Assembly (NCBI RefSeq): GCF_051401765.1
Contig: NC_135071.1
Location: 18,392,961-18,456,960, forward strand
Source of the DNA: Calliopsis andreniformis
Lineage: Eukaryota; Arthropoda; Insecta; Hymenoptera; Andrenidae
Reading direction: 5' to 3'
Length of the DNA: 64,000 bases
Position 1 is the stretch's first letter. Every line of letters begins with the position of its first letter. The notes under the pieces are model-generated. The model saw only the letters and a program-made list of their open reading frames with translations. It did not search any database and was not told where the DNA came from. The translations under genes and the position numbers were made by a program. Below are positions 22,961 through 37,000 of the stretch, piece after piece.

Positions 22961-25900
22961 TCGAGCGGAGCAAGCGTTTTGGGGAGATCTGTTTTGGCAA
23001 CTTATGGCGAGAGGGAATCTCCTGACCCTCTGTGGTCCGATTTCTTTCTTTGATTTCGGTGAACTGGAGAGTGGTGTGGGTGTGCTAGTCGATCAGTGTG
23101 TAGTAGTGCAGCAGGATTTGAATTAGGAGATTCTGTTAATAAATCTGAGATGTTCGTAGTTCATTGAAGACATCTTAAGTTACTGAAAATTACTTAGACA
23201 CTATAAGTTCAAAATTATTGAAAATTTTGAATAAAAAAATTGAAGAGACTGTACTGTTACTTGGAATCTAGAATATCAGCTGCTTTTTTCGTCAGGAATT
23301 AAAGAACAAAATTTCAGGCAGTAGTTTTCATTGCCCATCACAGAAAGGGGCCTAAATGGGAGAAAGAAATAGAAGGAGAGAGCCCGTCTACCTTCACATA
23401 GCAGCGACCGCAAAAATAGCCTCGGGACACGTCAATAATTAATTAACAGAATTTATCGATACGCCACTGGCGTTATCTTGTCCGATACGCGTACGAAACG
23501 ATTTTGTGGCCGTGCAGGGAGATAAGCCGTCGTCAATTCACTCGGCTGCCTCGTTCCCGTAGAAATTACGACTTCCTCGTGATCCTCGACATCCAACATT
23601 TCCTGAAGGAGGCGCAGAGAGCACTAACAACGAACGTCGTTCTGGGTATCAACGTCAAATGGGTGGGCAGGTGACTCGGTACGGTCCAACCCAAATTTGG
23701 GACCTCGTACGTGAACCTCGCTCCACATGGTGACGTGGATAACTATTCTTGAATTTCTCTGTCGAGTATTACTACAGTTTCTTTCAATTCTGATTCATAT
23801 TGTACATACTGTGATCACTGCATTTGGATAATTCAATCTTGTGGCACACTGTAGCTTAAGCTACTTGATAAAATTTGTACTCATGTCTTCATCTTTCTAC
23901 CTTTAAATTGCAATAATTATAATGAAAGAAATTGTGGGAGAGTTGAATTCCTATAAGTTCTTCGGTATTAATTTTTCAAAAAAGCGTCCAAAGAGGTCAC
24001 TTGAACCTGAGGCCTTCTACCTCATGAATTATTCCACAACTTCACTTCATTACTTTGAGCAACAATACCCGATGCACAGACATTTCTACTGTCACAGACT
24101 ACTTAACTGCAGCCAAAGAGCTATAGCGCAAGTAGATTGAGACCTGTCGAGATCAGACCTCTGCTCGTCAGTATCTCCGGGTCAAGGCGCGAATTTCCAT
24201 CGATTTTTGGGGACGTGCCCGCTTTCACGAGTCACGGCGCAACCTTGTCCCATTCATTAAGCGTAATCGCCGCGTGAAAGTCTGTCCGTACAGTAACAGG
24301 CACCGCGTGACAAGGGAGGACGTCGATAATGCGAGGGAATGATTCAGACGCCTCGCACCGAGCATAATTGAATCTCGGGATATTGTTGTATGCAAATTTC
24401 GTGGCCACGAGCGATTTCGAGGCAGGTGTTTCTTCGACACCTGTGGGAGACGCGAGACACCGCGGTGGAAGGATAGGATTAAGCGGACACTTTTTACGAG
24501 CCAGCCAGCGAGGCACGAGTGCCCATTCGTTAAACGTTTTACGTGACATAATATTAATTCGCGTATCGATGCCTCGACGCTCTTATCGCTGAATTACGTC
24601 CCGCTCAATAGGCTCGCGACGAGGAACGCCCTTCACCCGAGAGTAAACACGCTTGTCGACGTGTAATTTAGAGGTGACATCTGTACTCTCGCCTCGCTTA
24701 TTAGTAAATTCCTCTTTAAACTGCTGATTGATATCTGCGGAGCTGGGGGTCGACGGTGCGATAGTGACAGTGTTTCTGTTAGAGGTGTTCACTGTTCCTC
24801 GGTGGGGTTTCATGAATATAGGATTTCTCAAAATCATGGACCAAAGTTTAGATATACCAGGAGCTTGATTAAACAACTCACAGGATCGCTCATTTTTCCT
24901 TTGACATATTTTTCAAGTCAATTTTGTCACGTGTCCTCTAAATAGGTCAACTCTCTCAACCTCTCTGCTAGACCTCCCAGATCAGATCCTTGGGATAACC
25001 TTGATCTAATCTTGAATTTTACAAATTTCCTAAATTACTATTCACTTAAGTGCTCAGTTAAGAGGTCAGCCTCTTTATCACTGTTTCAAGAAAGCTTCCA
25101 GCTCCTCAATCGAGCTCGTTCCTGGGCCAGCGGAAGCTGTGGACGATATTGAGTCTGCAAAAGGGCGAGGGTGCCGCAGAAGCCAGAAGGTGGAGCTCTG
25201 CTGTCAGGTACCTGATTCCTTCGTCTGTGACGAAGAGGTAGAGAGGTCTTCGACCGGTAGCCTAAGTCGAGGAGCAGTCCCTAAAGAGGCACCAGGGTCA
25301 TTAGCGAACGGAACATTTATCCTTGTCCCTCGGCTCTCCTCTTTCTCTTGGTCGGGTGTTCGCACTTGATTCGCCGTCGGTATCAACGGGTGCCAGGCAG
25401 GAAGACCCGTATTATCGAGTCAATTGTCTCTCACCCTCCTCCCCCTTGTCCAGTTCAGCTGACTATAAAATCATTATCACCACCACCGTCACCAACCACC
25501 AACCTCCCCCCTGCCCTGCCACTTCTCGCTCGACGTTGAACGCTCGATTATCCCATTAATACGACGGGCCCGTGCGTCCATCCGTCCCGTCGGATCTTTA
25601 ATTATTTAAATGCAGAGCAACACAGGAGCCTCCAAAGTCAGGGGCGGACCTCGTCTGCGCCGATTCGCCACGTTATTATACCTTCAATCTCCTTTTAAAT
25701 CCTTCAAACCGCTTCCGCGGCCTCCCCTCGCTTTCCTTTTCAGAACTGCCTCGCTGTCCTCCGCTTGGAAATTATGTTTCTCGTCTGGATGTAAGTTAGA
25801 TGCAAGGACTTGCTAATGAGGGGTGATTCTGAAATGCTGAGAATTTTTGGCGAGACTCTGAGGAGGGGCAGGGGTTCTCTGAAGTGGCTCTTGATTAAGT

Positions 25901-26283
25901 CTGGAATTTGGTTGAATTTCTGCTGCTTGGATTTTTAACCGAGGTCTGGAAGTGTGGCCTAGATACTGCGTTACTCGTTGTGTATTCTGTCCTAGGGGTA
26001 ACTAATGAAATAGGATTAGGTAACAATGAGTGACAGTGTCACTGTAATGGTATGGACCAATTACAATTGTCACTAAGCTACAATTTGTGGGTGAGGTGTG
26101 TCAGACGTAGGAAGTCATCTATCACGAAGTAATTATCTTGTTGCAGCGGGAATAAAAAGGAGCGAACTTCCTCAAGTGATCGTAATGCTGCCTACACTTT
26201 TCGCCTTCGAAAGCCTCTTCAATTGCATTGTGAACTAACTTCGTAACTGAGAAGCACAATGTCAGCTTTCTATACTCTCGAGA

Positions 26284-26400
26284 TTTTTAAACTTAAAACA
26301 GTCAAATTTTTAAATATTCAAATATTCAGTTTCAAATTTTCAAACATTTAAATTTTCGAATATTCAAATATTCAACTTTAAAAAATTTCAAGAGTTTGAA
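26284..26400. repeat. Degenerate TTCAAA AT-rich array
   Basis: Repeated AAATATTCAAATATTCA-like words with irregular spacing, intronic position. Confidence 0.65.
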
Positions 26401-29400
26401 GAACACAGAAAAATCTCGTTTTTAAACTACTCTACACACAATCACCGAACTTTTCCAATATAATTTTTTTTACTATGAGTTCCCCACATTTCAAAAATCC
26501 CTCAATATTCCAGAAAACTCGAAAGCCTCACCTCTAAATCCAATTACCCATATCACTACAGTCCTTTACACACGTCACCTACTAATTTTCGTTTCTCTAA
26601 TAAAATTCCAAACGCTTGAAAAACCGGAAGAACGCGTAAACGCGCGAGGTCGCTTGACTGCCTCGGTATTAAAGGGTTACGTAAGCCTCGTCGTCGCTCT
26701 TGTAAGGCTTAGGTTCTAGATTGATGCATGCCGCGGGGGCCGCGAGCGCAAACAACGAAGGAGGCTCGGTTCGCCGAAAAATTCGCTAGCCAGGCGAGTC
26801 TGATCCGCGTAACGAGCCTTCGAGAGTCCGCCTGGCCGCCTCTACCCTCTCGTCCAAGGCTCGCGCCCCTTTTCGGCTTCCCTAACGATGTGCTAACAGA
26901 GCACAGGCCGCGAATAAAGGGCTGCTTCGAGCGGAGAACGTAAGCAGATTGACAAGAAGGAGATTGTTTTATACGCGAAGACGGAATAAAGAATAGGGAA
27001 GGCGAAGGCAAATATATAAGAGGTTCAGAGCCTAAGAAGAAGAGTTCTCTGTAGATCGTTCTTCGAGGGAGACCAAAGGGAGGCCTCCAACCCTTAATTA
27101 TCCGACTGACAATTATTTTTAACGACTCCGCGATACCATAACGAGACCTAATCCGCCAACTTGGTGTTTGTTAAGGAATCGGTAAACGGAGCCTCTGGTA
27201 AGAGGGTCAAAAAGGCGAGCCTTTAAAACGTCTTTTTAATCCCTCTCTGAAATCTTACTCTCACCCCCTGCCTTCAGTCATTTTTTAAGGATATTTGAGT
27301 TTTAGAGGATATTCGACACTTTTTTAGAGAATTCAGAGCAGCTCAGTTTTTTGAGTAAAAAATCGTAGAGGCACAAGGCTTGTGTGTCTCATTTTAGAGA
27401 CGAGATTACAGAAAAAAGATCCACAAACGTCTTGGCGACAGGTTGGCAGTGCAAGGGGATGACTGTGTCGTGGGGTGGTTGGCGTCGTAAATATTAATGC
27501 GGCGGTCTCGGGCAAAGAAAAATATTTGAATAATAATTACTGGGGGCGCGCTCGACCCTTGTTACGCTCTGGTATAATAAAAAGGTTCGACGAGAAGGCG
27601 CATGCGAAGACGGGGTCGCCACGAGAATTTTCTAATTAGGAGTATTCAAGTCAGCCCCACGGACAATGCTAGAAGCACCACTTTCGCGTCTTGGGGGTTG
27701 CAGGGGTAGATCGGCACTCGAGGCCCGTGGAAAAGAAGGATTTTAATATCCAAGGCTTCCCGTTTATTGTCACTCCCTTATTATCGTCGCAAAGGGCGGA
27801 CGAAAAGGAGCGAAATCCTCAGAGGGGCTTGGATCCAGCGAGATCTTCCGTCTCTCGTAATTCACGGGTAGTTGGAATGAGAAAACAATCACCAATTAAC
27901 GATCGGGACTCCCGATTACTCCTCGCCACCGATAACATGCATTTTAATTTATGCGCCAATAAGGAAGTCTCCTGGAACTTGTTGAACGGGTAATCGATGC
28001 CGCTTTAATTACCGAGGCGGGCGAAAAACGTGCTTTTCCTGCTTGCGGGAACAGACGTTGCAACGTGAACGACCTGCTCGTATTAGGAACCGTGCAGAAT
28101 GTAAATAGGTTTTGTATAAGGAGTCTGATATAAATAGATACCTGACATCCGAGTGGAAGAGTTGCTTGTTAACATGTAACGATTTAGCGTAATAAGACTA
28201 ATACATTTTATGGTATTAACACTTTGATCGTTAGGGTTTTTTGGGCAGAGGGCTATTTGTGGGTCGTACGCAGTGGATCTGATTAATACGTTTATGTTTA
28301 TGCTCGAAATGGTGAGCGAGATGATGATTGGAGTGCTTGCTTGCTTGCTGTCATGTTCGAGCATTTTCTTGGGTGTGTAAAGACTGTAAATAGTCTGTTT
28401 TTCAGTCTTGAGGAAATGTAGTTTAAGTGGAGGCTGTAGATAAATGGACTGAATAAAAAATTACCTACAGTGAGAGAAGAAACAAGAATTTTGTGAATCA
28501 AAGCTGGCAAAGAAAAGTGTACACTTTTTATGTACCTAAGAAGTAGCATTAACATTTATATCTTCGAGTGCCTGTCGTCGTCTCTTAAATTAATTCGTTG
28601 AAGTTCGCATTATTTTCTCATAATTTGATGAAAATGGGAAGGAACAGGAGAATTATAGGCGACATGCGATGAAGCAGTCACAGTCTGTAATCAAAGTGCT
28701 TCGAGGCGTTAATTGGATGAGCGATGGTACTTATCACGGGAAATAAAGTTTGCGCGGAGCATAGCAGGGTCTTCTCCTTTCGACTTCGAGGGAAGAAATT
28801 CTGCTGTAACCGGGCATTAAATCTGTTCGGCGATTGGTCGATTGCCGCGACGCCACACCGGCACACGTGATTAGAGTAATTAAGTCGGGGGCTGGATGGA
28901 GAGTGTAAAAGTAGGGCGTTAGTGTTTCCCAGAGGGGATTAAGAAACCCTATCGAGATGGCAACCGGTACCCGTATAATTTAAATTCGCATTTATATACT
29001 GGCGCCCTCGGCTGCTCCGTTTCGAATTAAGGGTTCTCCAGCAACTTTTATACACATAATTTTATTCTACCCAGTACGGATGATTTAATTATACGTAGAG
29101 TGTTTCATTTGTGTCCACTTTACGCTCTAATTATATTACCAAGAAAGATTTATTTCGAGGGGCTTCTTTTCCAGTTTCACTATCCTCAAGAAAGAAGAAA
29201 CTTCTCAGAGGGATTAAGTACCTATTTCATCAAACTATTACTTCTTTTCTCTCATCCTCCATGTAAATTCCACGTATTCTAAAAATAAAAATATTTTTGT
29301 AGGATGATGTTAAAGACTTGACATCAAGTGGATAATCAAACTGCTTACATTACTTTAATTTTTCTTTTCACTGTGTGTAAGTTTTCTTTTTCCAAACTTC

Positions 29401-30695
29401 GATGTCAAGCCACTTCAACAGCTGTCCTCGCCACACAAAGGCTCGCGAACTCGCGACGGTGTCGAGTTGATCGAAAGACGAATCTCGAAGGGACGAGCGT
29501 GTATCGTGTCCGCGGCATAGCGGGGCATCGCGTGTCCAGACGCACTTTGTCCTCCTAACTCCCTATACCTTATCCAGTCCTTAGCGCGGGAACGCTAATT
29601 CGTTGATTATCCTAATGACTGTCAGAGAAGCAGCGGGAAAGAAGGAAACCACGTACCGCGATCCCTTTCCTTGATTTATTCCGAGCAGCCCCCTTTGAGC
29701 TCGCCGACATCGGTTTGCATATTCGACGGTATCGAGGCCCTCTCCGTGGCTTCTCAATATGATTACGCTATTCCTGGTTTAGCGATTCCCAATTAAGCAG
29801 CCGTCGAATCAGCGTCGGGGATCAGGTGCTCGAGCTTCAGCTTGGAAATCTTCATTTCTCATTACGGCATCGGGGCATCTAATAGTTACATGCGCGAGTC
29901 TTGATCACAATAGGGCTTCTTAATCTTTCCAGACAAATCTGACGGCCTAGTTTCTTACTTCCTGTCGTCTAGGGTTTAATCCGTTCCACGTCGCCTCGCG
30001 AAATATTGCTGGAGAGTTTTGTGGCCTCGTTCTGTGCGGCGTTGACAAAAATTTGGGAGATGTGGTACAGTTTGATACATTTTTGGTGGTCGTTTTGTAT
30101 TTGTTCGACATAGAAAGCTGAGAGATGAAAATTATAGCAGGGTCCAAATATTAATGGCAGTCACTACGTACCAGAGGCAGCGATATAATGACGTACGTCA
30201 AGATTGTAGGCGAAGATTAAGCAGATAGGATGAATTACCCTTATTAAATAATTAGTAGACACTACAAGTTGGCGCGCGAGAAGAAAAACACAAAAGTTAA
30301 TAGTCTGGAACAGTATACACGTGATAACGAGTTTTGACCCTCCTGAAGTTACCCCTCAGGAAGGAATCTACTCGAACAGCGTCTTCAGATCTGATTCGGA
30401 GATAAACCCATCCGCGTGGTAAAAGAGCTGAACTATCTCATCGTGTTTTTTGCGCCTTGAGAAGGAGTCTTCCGTTTCGTGCTCATAAGGGCACACGTTC
30501 GCGTGTGAAATTGAGCAGGGCGATAAACAACTGTGTTGACTTGTAATAATTAAATGCTCTTTAACTGCGACCGGAAATTGCTCATCACTTGCTCCACCCA
30601 TACGCATGCGCCACCCAACTACTCTGCAGGTACGATGGAAATTCAGTAAACGCTAGATCATATTTCTTACACTAGAACAATTAAACCAATAAATA

Positions 30696-30858
30696 TTAAC
30701 CTTTTGCACCCCTAACCCTTTCTAAAAAAAACTCCCCACTACTTTAATCCTTTCCACACTCAATCTCTTCTATTTTCTTTTCAATAACTCCTCAGATATT
30801 ATTTTAAATCAATTTTAAAATAACCAGTGTGACTCAGCATAAGAGTGCAAAGGGTTAA
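30696..30858. mobile_element. TTAA-flanked MITE (piggyBac type), family A
   Basis: Begins TTAACCTTTTGCAC; the right end reads GTGCAAAGGGTTAA, whose reverse complement is TTAACCCTTTGCAC. The TTAA at both ends fits the piggyBac target duplication. About 163 bp, no coding capacity. Confidence 0.6.
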
Positions 30859-31046
30859 AAATTCAGTTCACAGAAGTATTCAGAGTTCTCACAATTCCTG
30901 TTTCTATATTCCCCTCCCTCAGTTATTCCCAGCACACTCGTCACGATTCTTTAAGAGCTCCTCCGCTTTAAGCCTTTAAGCACCTGACCATAAAGTAACT
31001 CGTAATTGTCTCGGTGAATCTGAGCGGCTCACCCTCGCCGACAGAT

Positions 31047-31054
31047 ATGCAAAT
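31047..31054 (+). promoter_or_regulatory. Exact octamer ATGCAAAT (POU-type site)
   Basis: It sits in a stretch of balanced complexity (30990-31330) with several TAAT-core words (TAATTG, CTAATG, TTAATTGC), which has the look of a conserved intronic enhancer. Other exact octamers, in either orientation, are at 10886, 18784, 21737, 24390, 31562 and 38872. Confidence 0.3.
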
Positions 31055-32998
31055 AGCTCGGGGGTTAGTTAGCTAATGGGGTTGGCCGAGAGTCGGTGTC
31101 TGTGAACGGAGTTCATTCATTAAGGGGTTGATGGCTTAATTGCCAGCTCGCAGCATCACTGCCACCCCGTGGCAGGCATCGCGACCCGTCATCCTGCCCC
31201 ATCCTCTCCCAGCCTGGCCCCTGAGCAACAGGTTGCCAACAGGAGACGCGTTTGTACCAGAGCTGCTCTGCTAAGCCAGGATCCAACTCGTTTGCGCCCC
31301 AAATTGAACGGCCGAGACTGCATTAATTAATTGTCCCAGCCCGCTGGTCGCCCCGACAGGAAGCCCTCTCCCCTTCCGTCGGGGTTAATTGTCGAGCACG
31401 TCGTTAACGCGATCTTTTCTGCCCTTTCACTCGGCCGAGGAAGTACTCTGGTTTTTAATGAGCTTCGAACGCTCTGAGTCGTCTTCGTCGTCTTCTTCGC
31501 TGTTATTACAGGCTCAAATGGCGAAGCGGTGATTTCAGTGCGAGGGGATTCACTTTCGAGGATTTGCATGAATACTTCTTGTTGTCAGAGGCTTAGTGAT
31601 GAGTTTTGGAAGAGTTGGTAATTTTTTGATAGACATATATGATTTTTTTTAGAATTTAAATATCGATAAATTCATAGTTCTATGTTTCATGGACGGGTGA
31701 GGACAATTTTGACGATAAACTGAGAAGAAAATATGAGTATGGGTTCTTAGTGGTAATATATTCTCTTGACTATTTTCTAGTTGATATATTTCATAATGTT
31801 GCAGAGCTTGACCCTGAAATAGCCACAAGAACAGAGCTTTCTCTTTCCAACAAATCTGTTATTTCATGGAATGGCTTTTCTCTACTCGCTTAACAGGTCA
31901 AAGCCTTCTCTCTGGCATGAACTTTACCCGAGTTGGTATAGATTTGACCGAGGAAAACACGCGGAGAGGACGCTCCTCTTTTATTACTCGCTCGGCGAGA
32001 AGGATGGGTTTAAAGCAGTCTCGATCAGGCAGTATAGCGAAAAATTGCGACGAAAAGTACGTGCCTGGCCGACGAACGAGTCGAAAGTAACAGATTGTAC
32101 AAGGCCCAGAAAAGCATTCTTTCTATTTTCCCCCGTTCGCGTTCCAGTCGCCAGTAGCGGTCGCGCTTTCTACCAGGAATTAAACCGGCGACCTTAAATT
32201 AAACCGTTCATACGAACGGTACATAAAGGCTGACACCCGCGATAATTCACGTCGGCCCCTGTTGACAGCGCAGCCGTGTCGCATACAAATGGCGAAAATT
32301 CGTATGGTCGTTACCTTCGACTGAAACAAAGCGAAAAAGCGCGTAACTGAGAGACAAGCTAAAGGGGAAACATGTGTCTTCTTTGGTTACTTCATTTCAT
32401 TTCAATTTTATTAACTACGAGCTATCTGAATTGCAAAAATGAATGGATTTGTTTCAAGAGCTATGAGAATTTGTGATGATAATAATAATGAAATTGGGGA
32501 GATAAAGTGGAAATATTAAGATAGGAGAATGTTTGCTGTTTTTAATATTCTATTAAGAATGGATAATAAAAGTGTGTGTACTGTTGTTTCCCAACAATTT
32601 CACAGCTCATTCCAAAAATCAGGTATTCCTCCTGTCTGCACGACTGCAATCGAACGCCAAGAAGAAATGATAATACAAGCTTAGCATTCGTCTCGAAGAA
32701 TGGCTAACGTGTCAGGTGCAAGTCTGTTCACCTTCGAGGTGTGTCTCGTGTCTTGGCGAAGTCGTGAGAAAAATTGGTCTAACAATAAGCTCAGGAGCGA
32801 CCGTCGATACTGGCAACAGTTTCCGCTGTCGTAAAATGTTGCACGGGTAATACTGAGTGTCAGTGCGTGAACAACTTGTAGCTGTAATTTCCTTAATTAC
32901 GGAGAGTGCTGTGTACTCTTTGAAGCGACTGATTACGAGCTTTTGAAACGAGGATACAAGTTAATTATGATAGTACTTAAAATATTGATAATACGAAA

Positions 32999-33205
32999 TG
33001 AGAATATTTGAAGTTTTGAATATTTGAAAGTGTCAGTATTTGAATACGTGATAGTTTGAAAATTTGAAAATTCAAAAATTTTAAATTTGAATATTTGACA
33101 GTTTGAAAATTTGAAAATTCGAAGTTTCAAAAATTTGAATATCTGACAGTTTAAAAATTTGAAAATTCAAAATTTTAAATGTTTCAATATTTGACAGTCT
33201 GAAAG
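32999..33205. repeat. Degenerate TTTGAA AT-rich array
   Basis: Repeats of TATTTGAcAGTTTGAAAATT-like units, including three ATTTGACAGTTT-type words about 50-60 bp apart (GACAGT at about 33088 and 33145). This array is less degenerate than most of the others. Confidence 0.7.
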
Positions 33206-33994
33206 TGAAGAAAAATCAGAGTCTCCTGGGATTCAAATTCACTATCCCATGTATCTACTTTTCCATAGTACTGTAAATCCTATGGACTCGTTTTTTCACG
33301 AAAAATTATACAAGAAAAAAAGGGGAGCATGGCTTCCCGCCATCGAAAATACCGTAGCCACATAAACGGGATATGTGCCGTGGATGAAAATGGCCGAGCT
33401 CATACTGGAATCCAGAAACTCCCATCCGCGTGATTGTCTATCTCGGCTACTGTACGAGGCACCGTGAACGGCGTCGAGGGCGGGGATGATTTAGTAATGA
33501 AGATATTAACGGACCGAAAGCGTGCCACAGAATACTGAGATTCAACTATCTAACGGCTAACATAACTCACGTTTATGACTCCACGGCGGCCGCTTCTTCC
33601 ACCAGCCTTTGTCGGACCCTTTTTTCTTTTCGCGCACCCGTTACACGTTTGGCAATTAATGCCGAAATCGCTGGGGAAACATTCGCCGAGGACTGCTCTG
33701 CGGTTTCGTGACGACACTCTGCGTCACTCCTTTAATATTCCCTGCGATCGTGTTGATTCATTTCACGATGACAAGGTCGTTGGAAGTGGGCACTTACGAC
33801 GAGTCCGATGTGCCTTCTAATTGCTCGCTAATATTTTATGAAACCAGTCTACGAGTCGAGGGAAAAGTATTTTGATGGAGATGTGGCGTCTGATTGCTCT
33901 GAATTATAGAGAAAGGTTAAATCCTCTTTTAGTAGCGAACCTATTTTCGTGTAAGCTTTGTTTGCTGATTACAACCCTGATTATGAATATCAGA

Positions 33995-34032
33995 TATTCG
34001 AATATTCAAATTTCTAAATTTACAAACTTTAA
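33995..34032. repeat. Short TTCAAA AT-rich array
   Basis: A few ATATTCGAATATTCAAAT-type words only. Confidence 0.5.
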
Positions 34033-37000
34033 AAAGGAATCTTGAGTTTCTCGATTCATTGGTTTCCTTGTTAGGCGTTTCAAGGCTCACTGAAATGCTG
34101 AATTAGAAGATTTTTGGGGAGCATCCTAGTGAGCGTAGATCTTAATACAGAGGGCTGCTCTCCCTCGCGTTCACGGAGAGGTGGTTCAGAGTTTTGCGGA
34201 GGGTCGAAATAGGGGAAGACGAGAGGGAAAGAGTGTAGCATACAATAAGTTTCGCTGGGATACATTAACAGAGTTATGCTCCCGGAGGCACTGCTGGCTA
34301 CGCGGTATATCTTGGTTATTTTTTACTATCGCCCCTGGCACCGTACATAGCCACGTGGAAGGGGTGCTTTCCTACACCCTTCGAACGATCCCTTTGCACG
34401 GCCTAAAAAGGGCACTCAGCTATCTGGAAATTTCGAGATTCTCGAAAATGTTCCTATGGAGTCCCACGTTGGATTATTTAACGAAACGTATCTATTTCTA
34501 AACTTCATCTTTTAGATATTTTTCAAAAGCCATCAGTCATTCAAAGAGTAAATATTCGATGGGGAAGCACTAGGTATTTTTTGTCTAGAAAAAAATATTT
34601 TTGCTCATTATCAATGAGATAACTAGATACTCATTATTCTAAATTTCATTACTTGAATTTCGAGAGTGCTATTTTTTATACATGGAGTCTCATCAGCATC
34701 AACGACCAGGTTCCATATGTCGGTTTCGAATCGTATTTTCCACGCATCCCAGTTTCCCGCGCGGATGATACGAACTTATCCGAGGGGTGAGGGATATTTT
34801 TATATTTATGGCATCGCGAAGGGGAGGGAGGGTGGCACTAATGCGCACCCCCCGTTTTTTTTTGTAATAACCATGAGCGATGGGCACCCAAAGCGAGAAG
34901 AGTCGAATTGTGGGGTGGCTGAGACTATCTCGTGGAATAAAAAAACTTAGTTCGAGGGGTTGCCCAGCAGAACAGGGGCTGTTAACGTTTTTTAGACTCT
35001 ACTGTCTTTATGCAACGTGAGGAATTCATCACTTCGTTAGAATTTTCTTTACATTTTATCGACACATTGATCTCTGAAATTCAGTTTCTGCAAATTTAAG
35101 TAGAAGCTCTTTTATAAGTATCTATTAAGTTCCATTAAAAAATTAAGATTTCATGGTCTTGGTAGATACGCGTGGGTACGTCGAATGTTTTTAGAAATTC
35201 ATCAGAAGTAGAAACGAACAACCTTTTCTTTCTTCAATGTCATGCACGAATAAACTTAAGCCTGTTACGTGTAATGACGAGGTACAGCTAAGGGTTGCTG
35301 TCGTATTAGGAGGGGTAGGTCGATGATAGGTCGCGTACCCCTAGAGGAGTAGGAAAGCTTCTACGTTACTGCCGTTAAAAGTACGGATAAACATTGTACT
35401 TTTCAGAGCGACTGTATTACGTATCGCCTTCAATAATTTACTTCTTTCTAAAGTAGCATTGCCATGGGAAACTCTCCTGCACGTATTACTTGTAACAAAG
35501 AAATTTAATATTAAAATTGCTACTTCATATAAAATATGAACACTAGCTATTGAATAATATCCCCTCTGGCTTATCTTTACATTTTCATTTTTTAACATTA
35601 CGTACTTAATTCTTTTTACTATGAAATTTTAGATACAGTCTGTACTATATAGCTAATAATGTCTCATTACTTATTGCTAGTGTTAAACAAAGGGATGGAG
35701 ATAGTGGTCAGTTTAGAACGAGTAAATATTTTACAGTGATGTAGTAAAATACTTAATTTTAAAATAAATACAGCTGTTAATTGCTGTTGCAACTTGTCAC
35801 CATGGTAATCACTCGTTAGAAATTCCATATCTTTATTTTCAAAAAGTTTCTCGTGTTTCCTCGAAGCCACATCATTCCTATTAATCTTCCGCTTTATCTT
35901 ATTAACCTTACGGAAAGGAAAGTAAATTATTTCACCGACGGTTCCCCACAGATACTTTTTATTATCGAAAGCAAAACGCGAAGGGGGATGCGTATGTATT
36001 CACCACCCAGTGATTCGAACAATGTATTCCGATTATATACGTTCTCTGTACTTTCCTGAACCGCGGGCCACGAGTTCTTACGGTGGGAGGCGTCGAGGAA
36101 AAAATAGCTTCGTGTCACGAACGATCATTATGGAGTTTTTTTTTCCGAAGGGGGCGACGCGTGGCAGGGTCATGGATGACCCCTGACCTTGGTCAAGCCA
36201 CGGAAACGGTCGTTCGCCTTGGCGATCGTATACCATACAGGTGCTAGCTATTACGACATAAAATAATCATACATGTTCTTTTTTTATTATTCTACAACAA
36301 TAATTTGTCGCCAGGAAACTTTGATCTGTTATTGAGAACTATCGAAATTGCAGAGAAGAGTAGAAGCTATATAAAACAGCAAACTGAAGCGTTCCCAGAG
36401 ACTCTAGACTTCAATTTCTCACTTCTTTCAAAATGATTTCCTCCACTACTCCAGAGAACAAGACGTATCCGCCACGACAAAATCATTAAAAGTCCCCAGA
36501 ACCCCTCGACATTAGCACTTATCGATTAAACCATTGAAATGCTCTCGAGAGTACCATTGTCATTAGCCACAATCTCCGCGGATCTCTACGAGCCTATTTA
36601 ATTACGCCCCTCCATCGAAACGAGCCACTACTCGCGGCAAGATATAATTTCCATCCAAAGCAGGGATTGATATAGGTGTACGCGTCCCGATATCGCGTGA
36701 TGCATCGCGTGGAGCACGAGACGGGCAGCAATTTCATCGAGAATGACGCGTCGTCCCGCGGAGACGACGCCGGAAGGCTATTTTTCCTGAGCAATTACTC
36801 TCGTGTCCGTTTAAAAGGTTTTAAGCCGACGAGCGGCGCTCGTGTCTCGCCGCGACATTTCGATACGCGCCTGGAATCGGCTGGACGCGGTCCCAGCAGT
36901 CACGAGACAGCTCGAGGAACGTCGCGAGGAGGCAGGAAAAGGGGGAGGCAGGGGTAGGATGGAAGCGTTTCGATCAGAAGGTCGTTTTCACGCTCGACGC

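Noticed and set aside
22278..23000. 240-aa minus-strand frame
   Set aside because: No recognisable domain, Arg/Gly-rich composition, plus-strand frames equally open, and no clear flanking splice sites.
33225..33255. tRNA-arm-like TGGGATTCAAATTCACTATCCCA
   Set aside because: The stem has an 11-nt loop and no acceptor, D or anticodon arms in place, so it is a chance hairpin.
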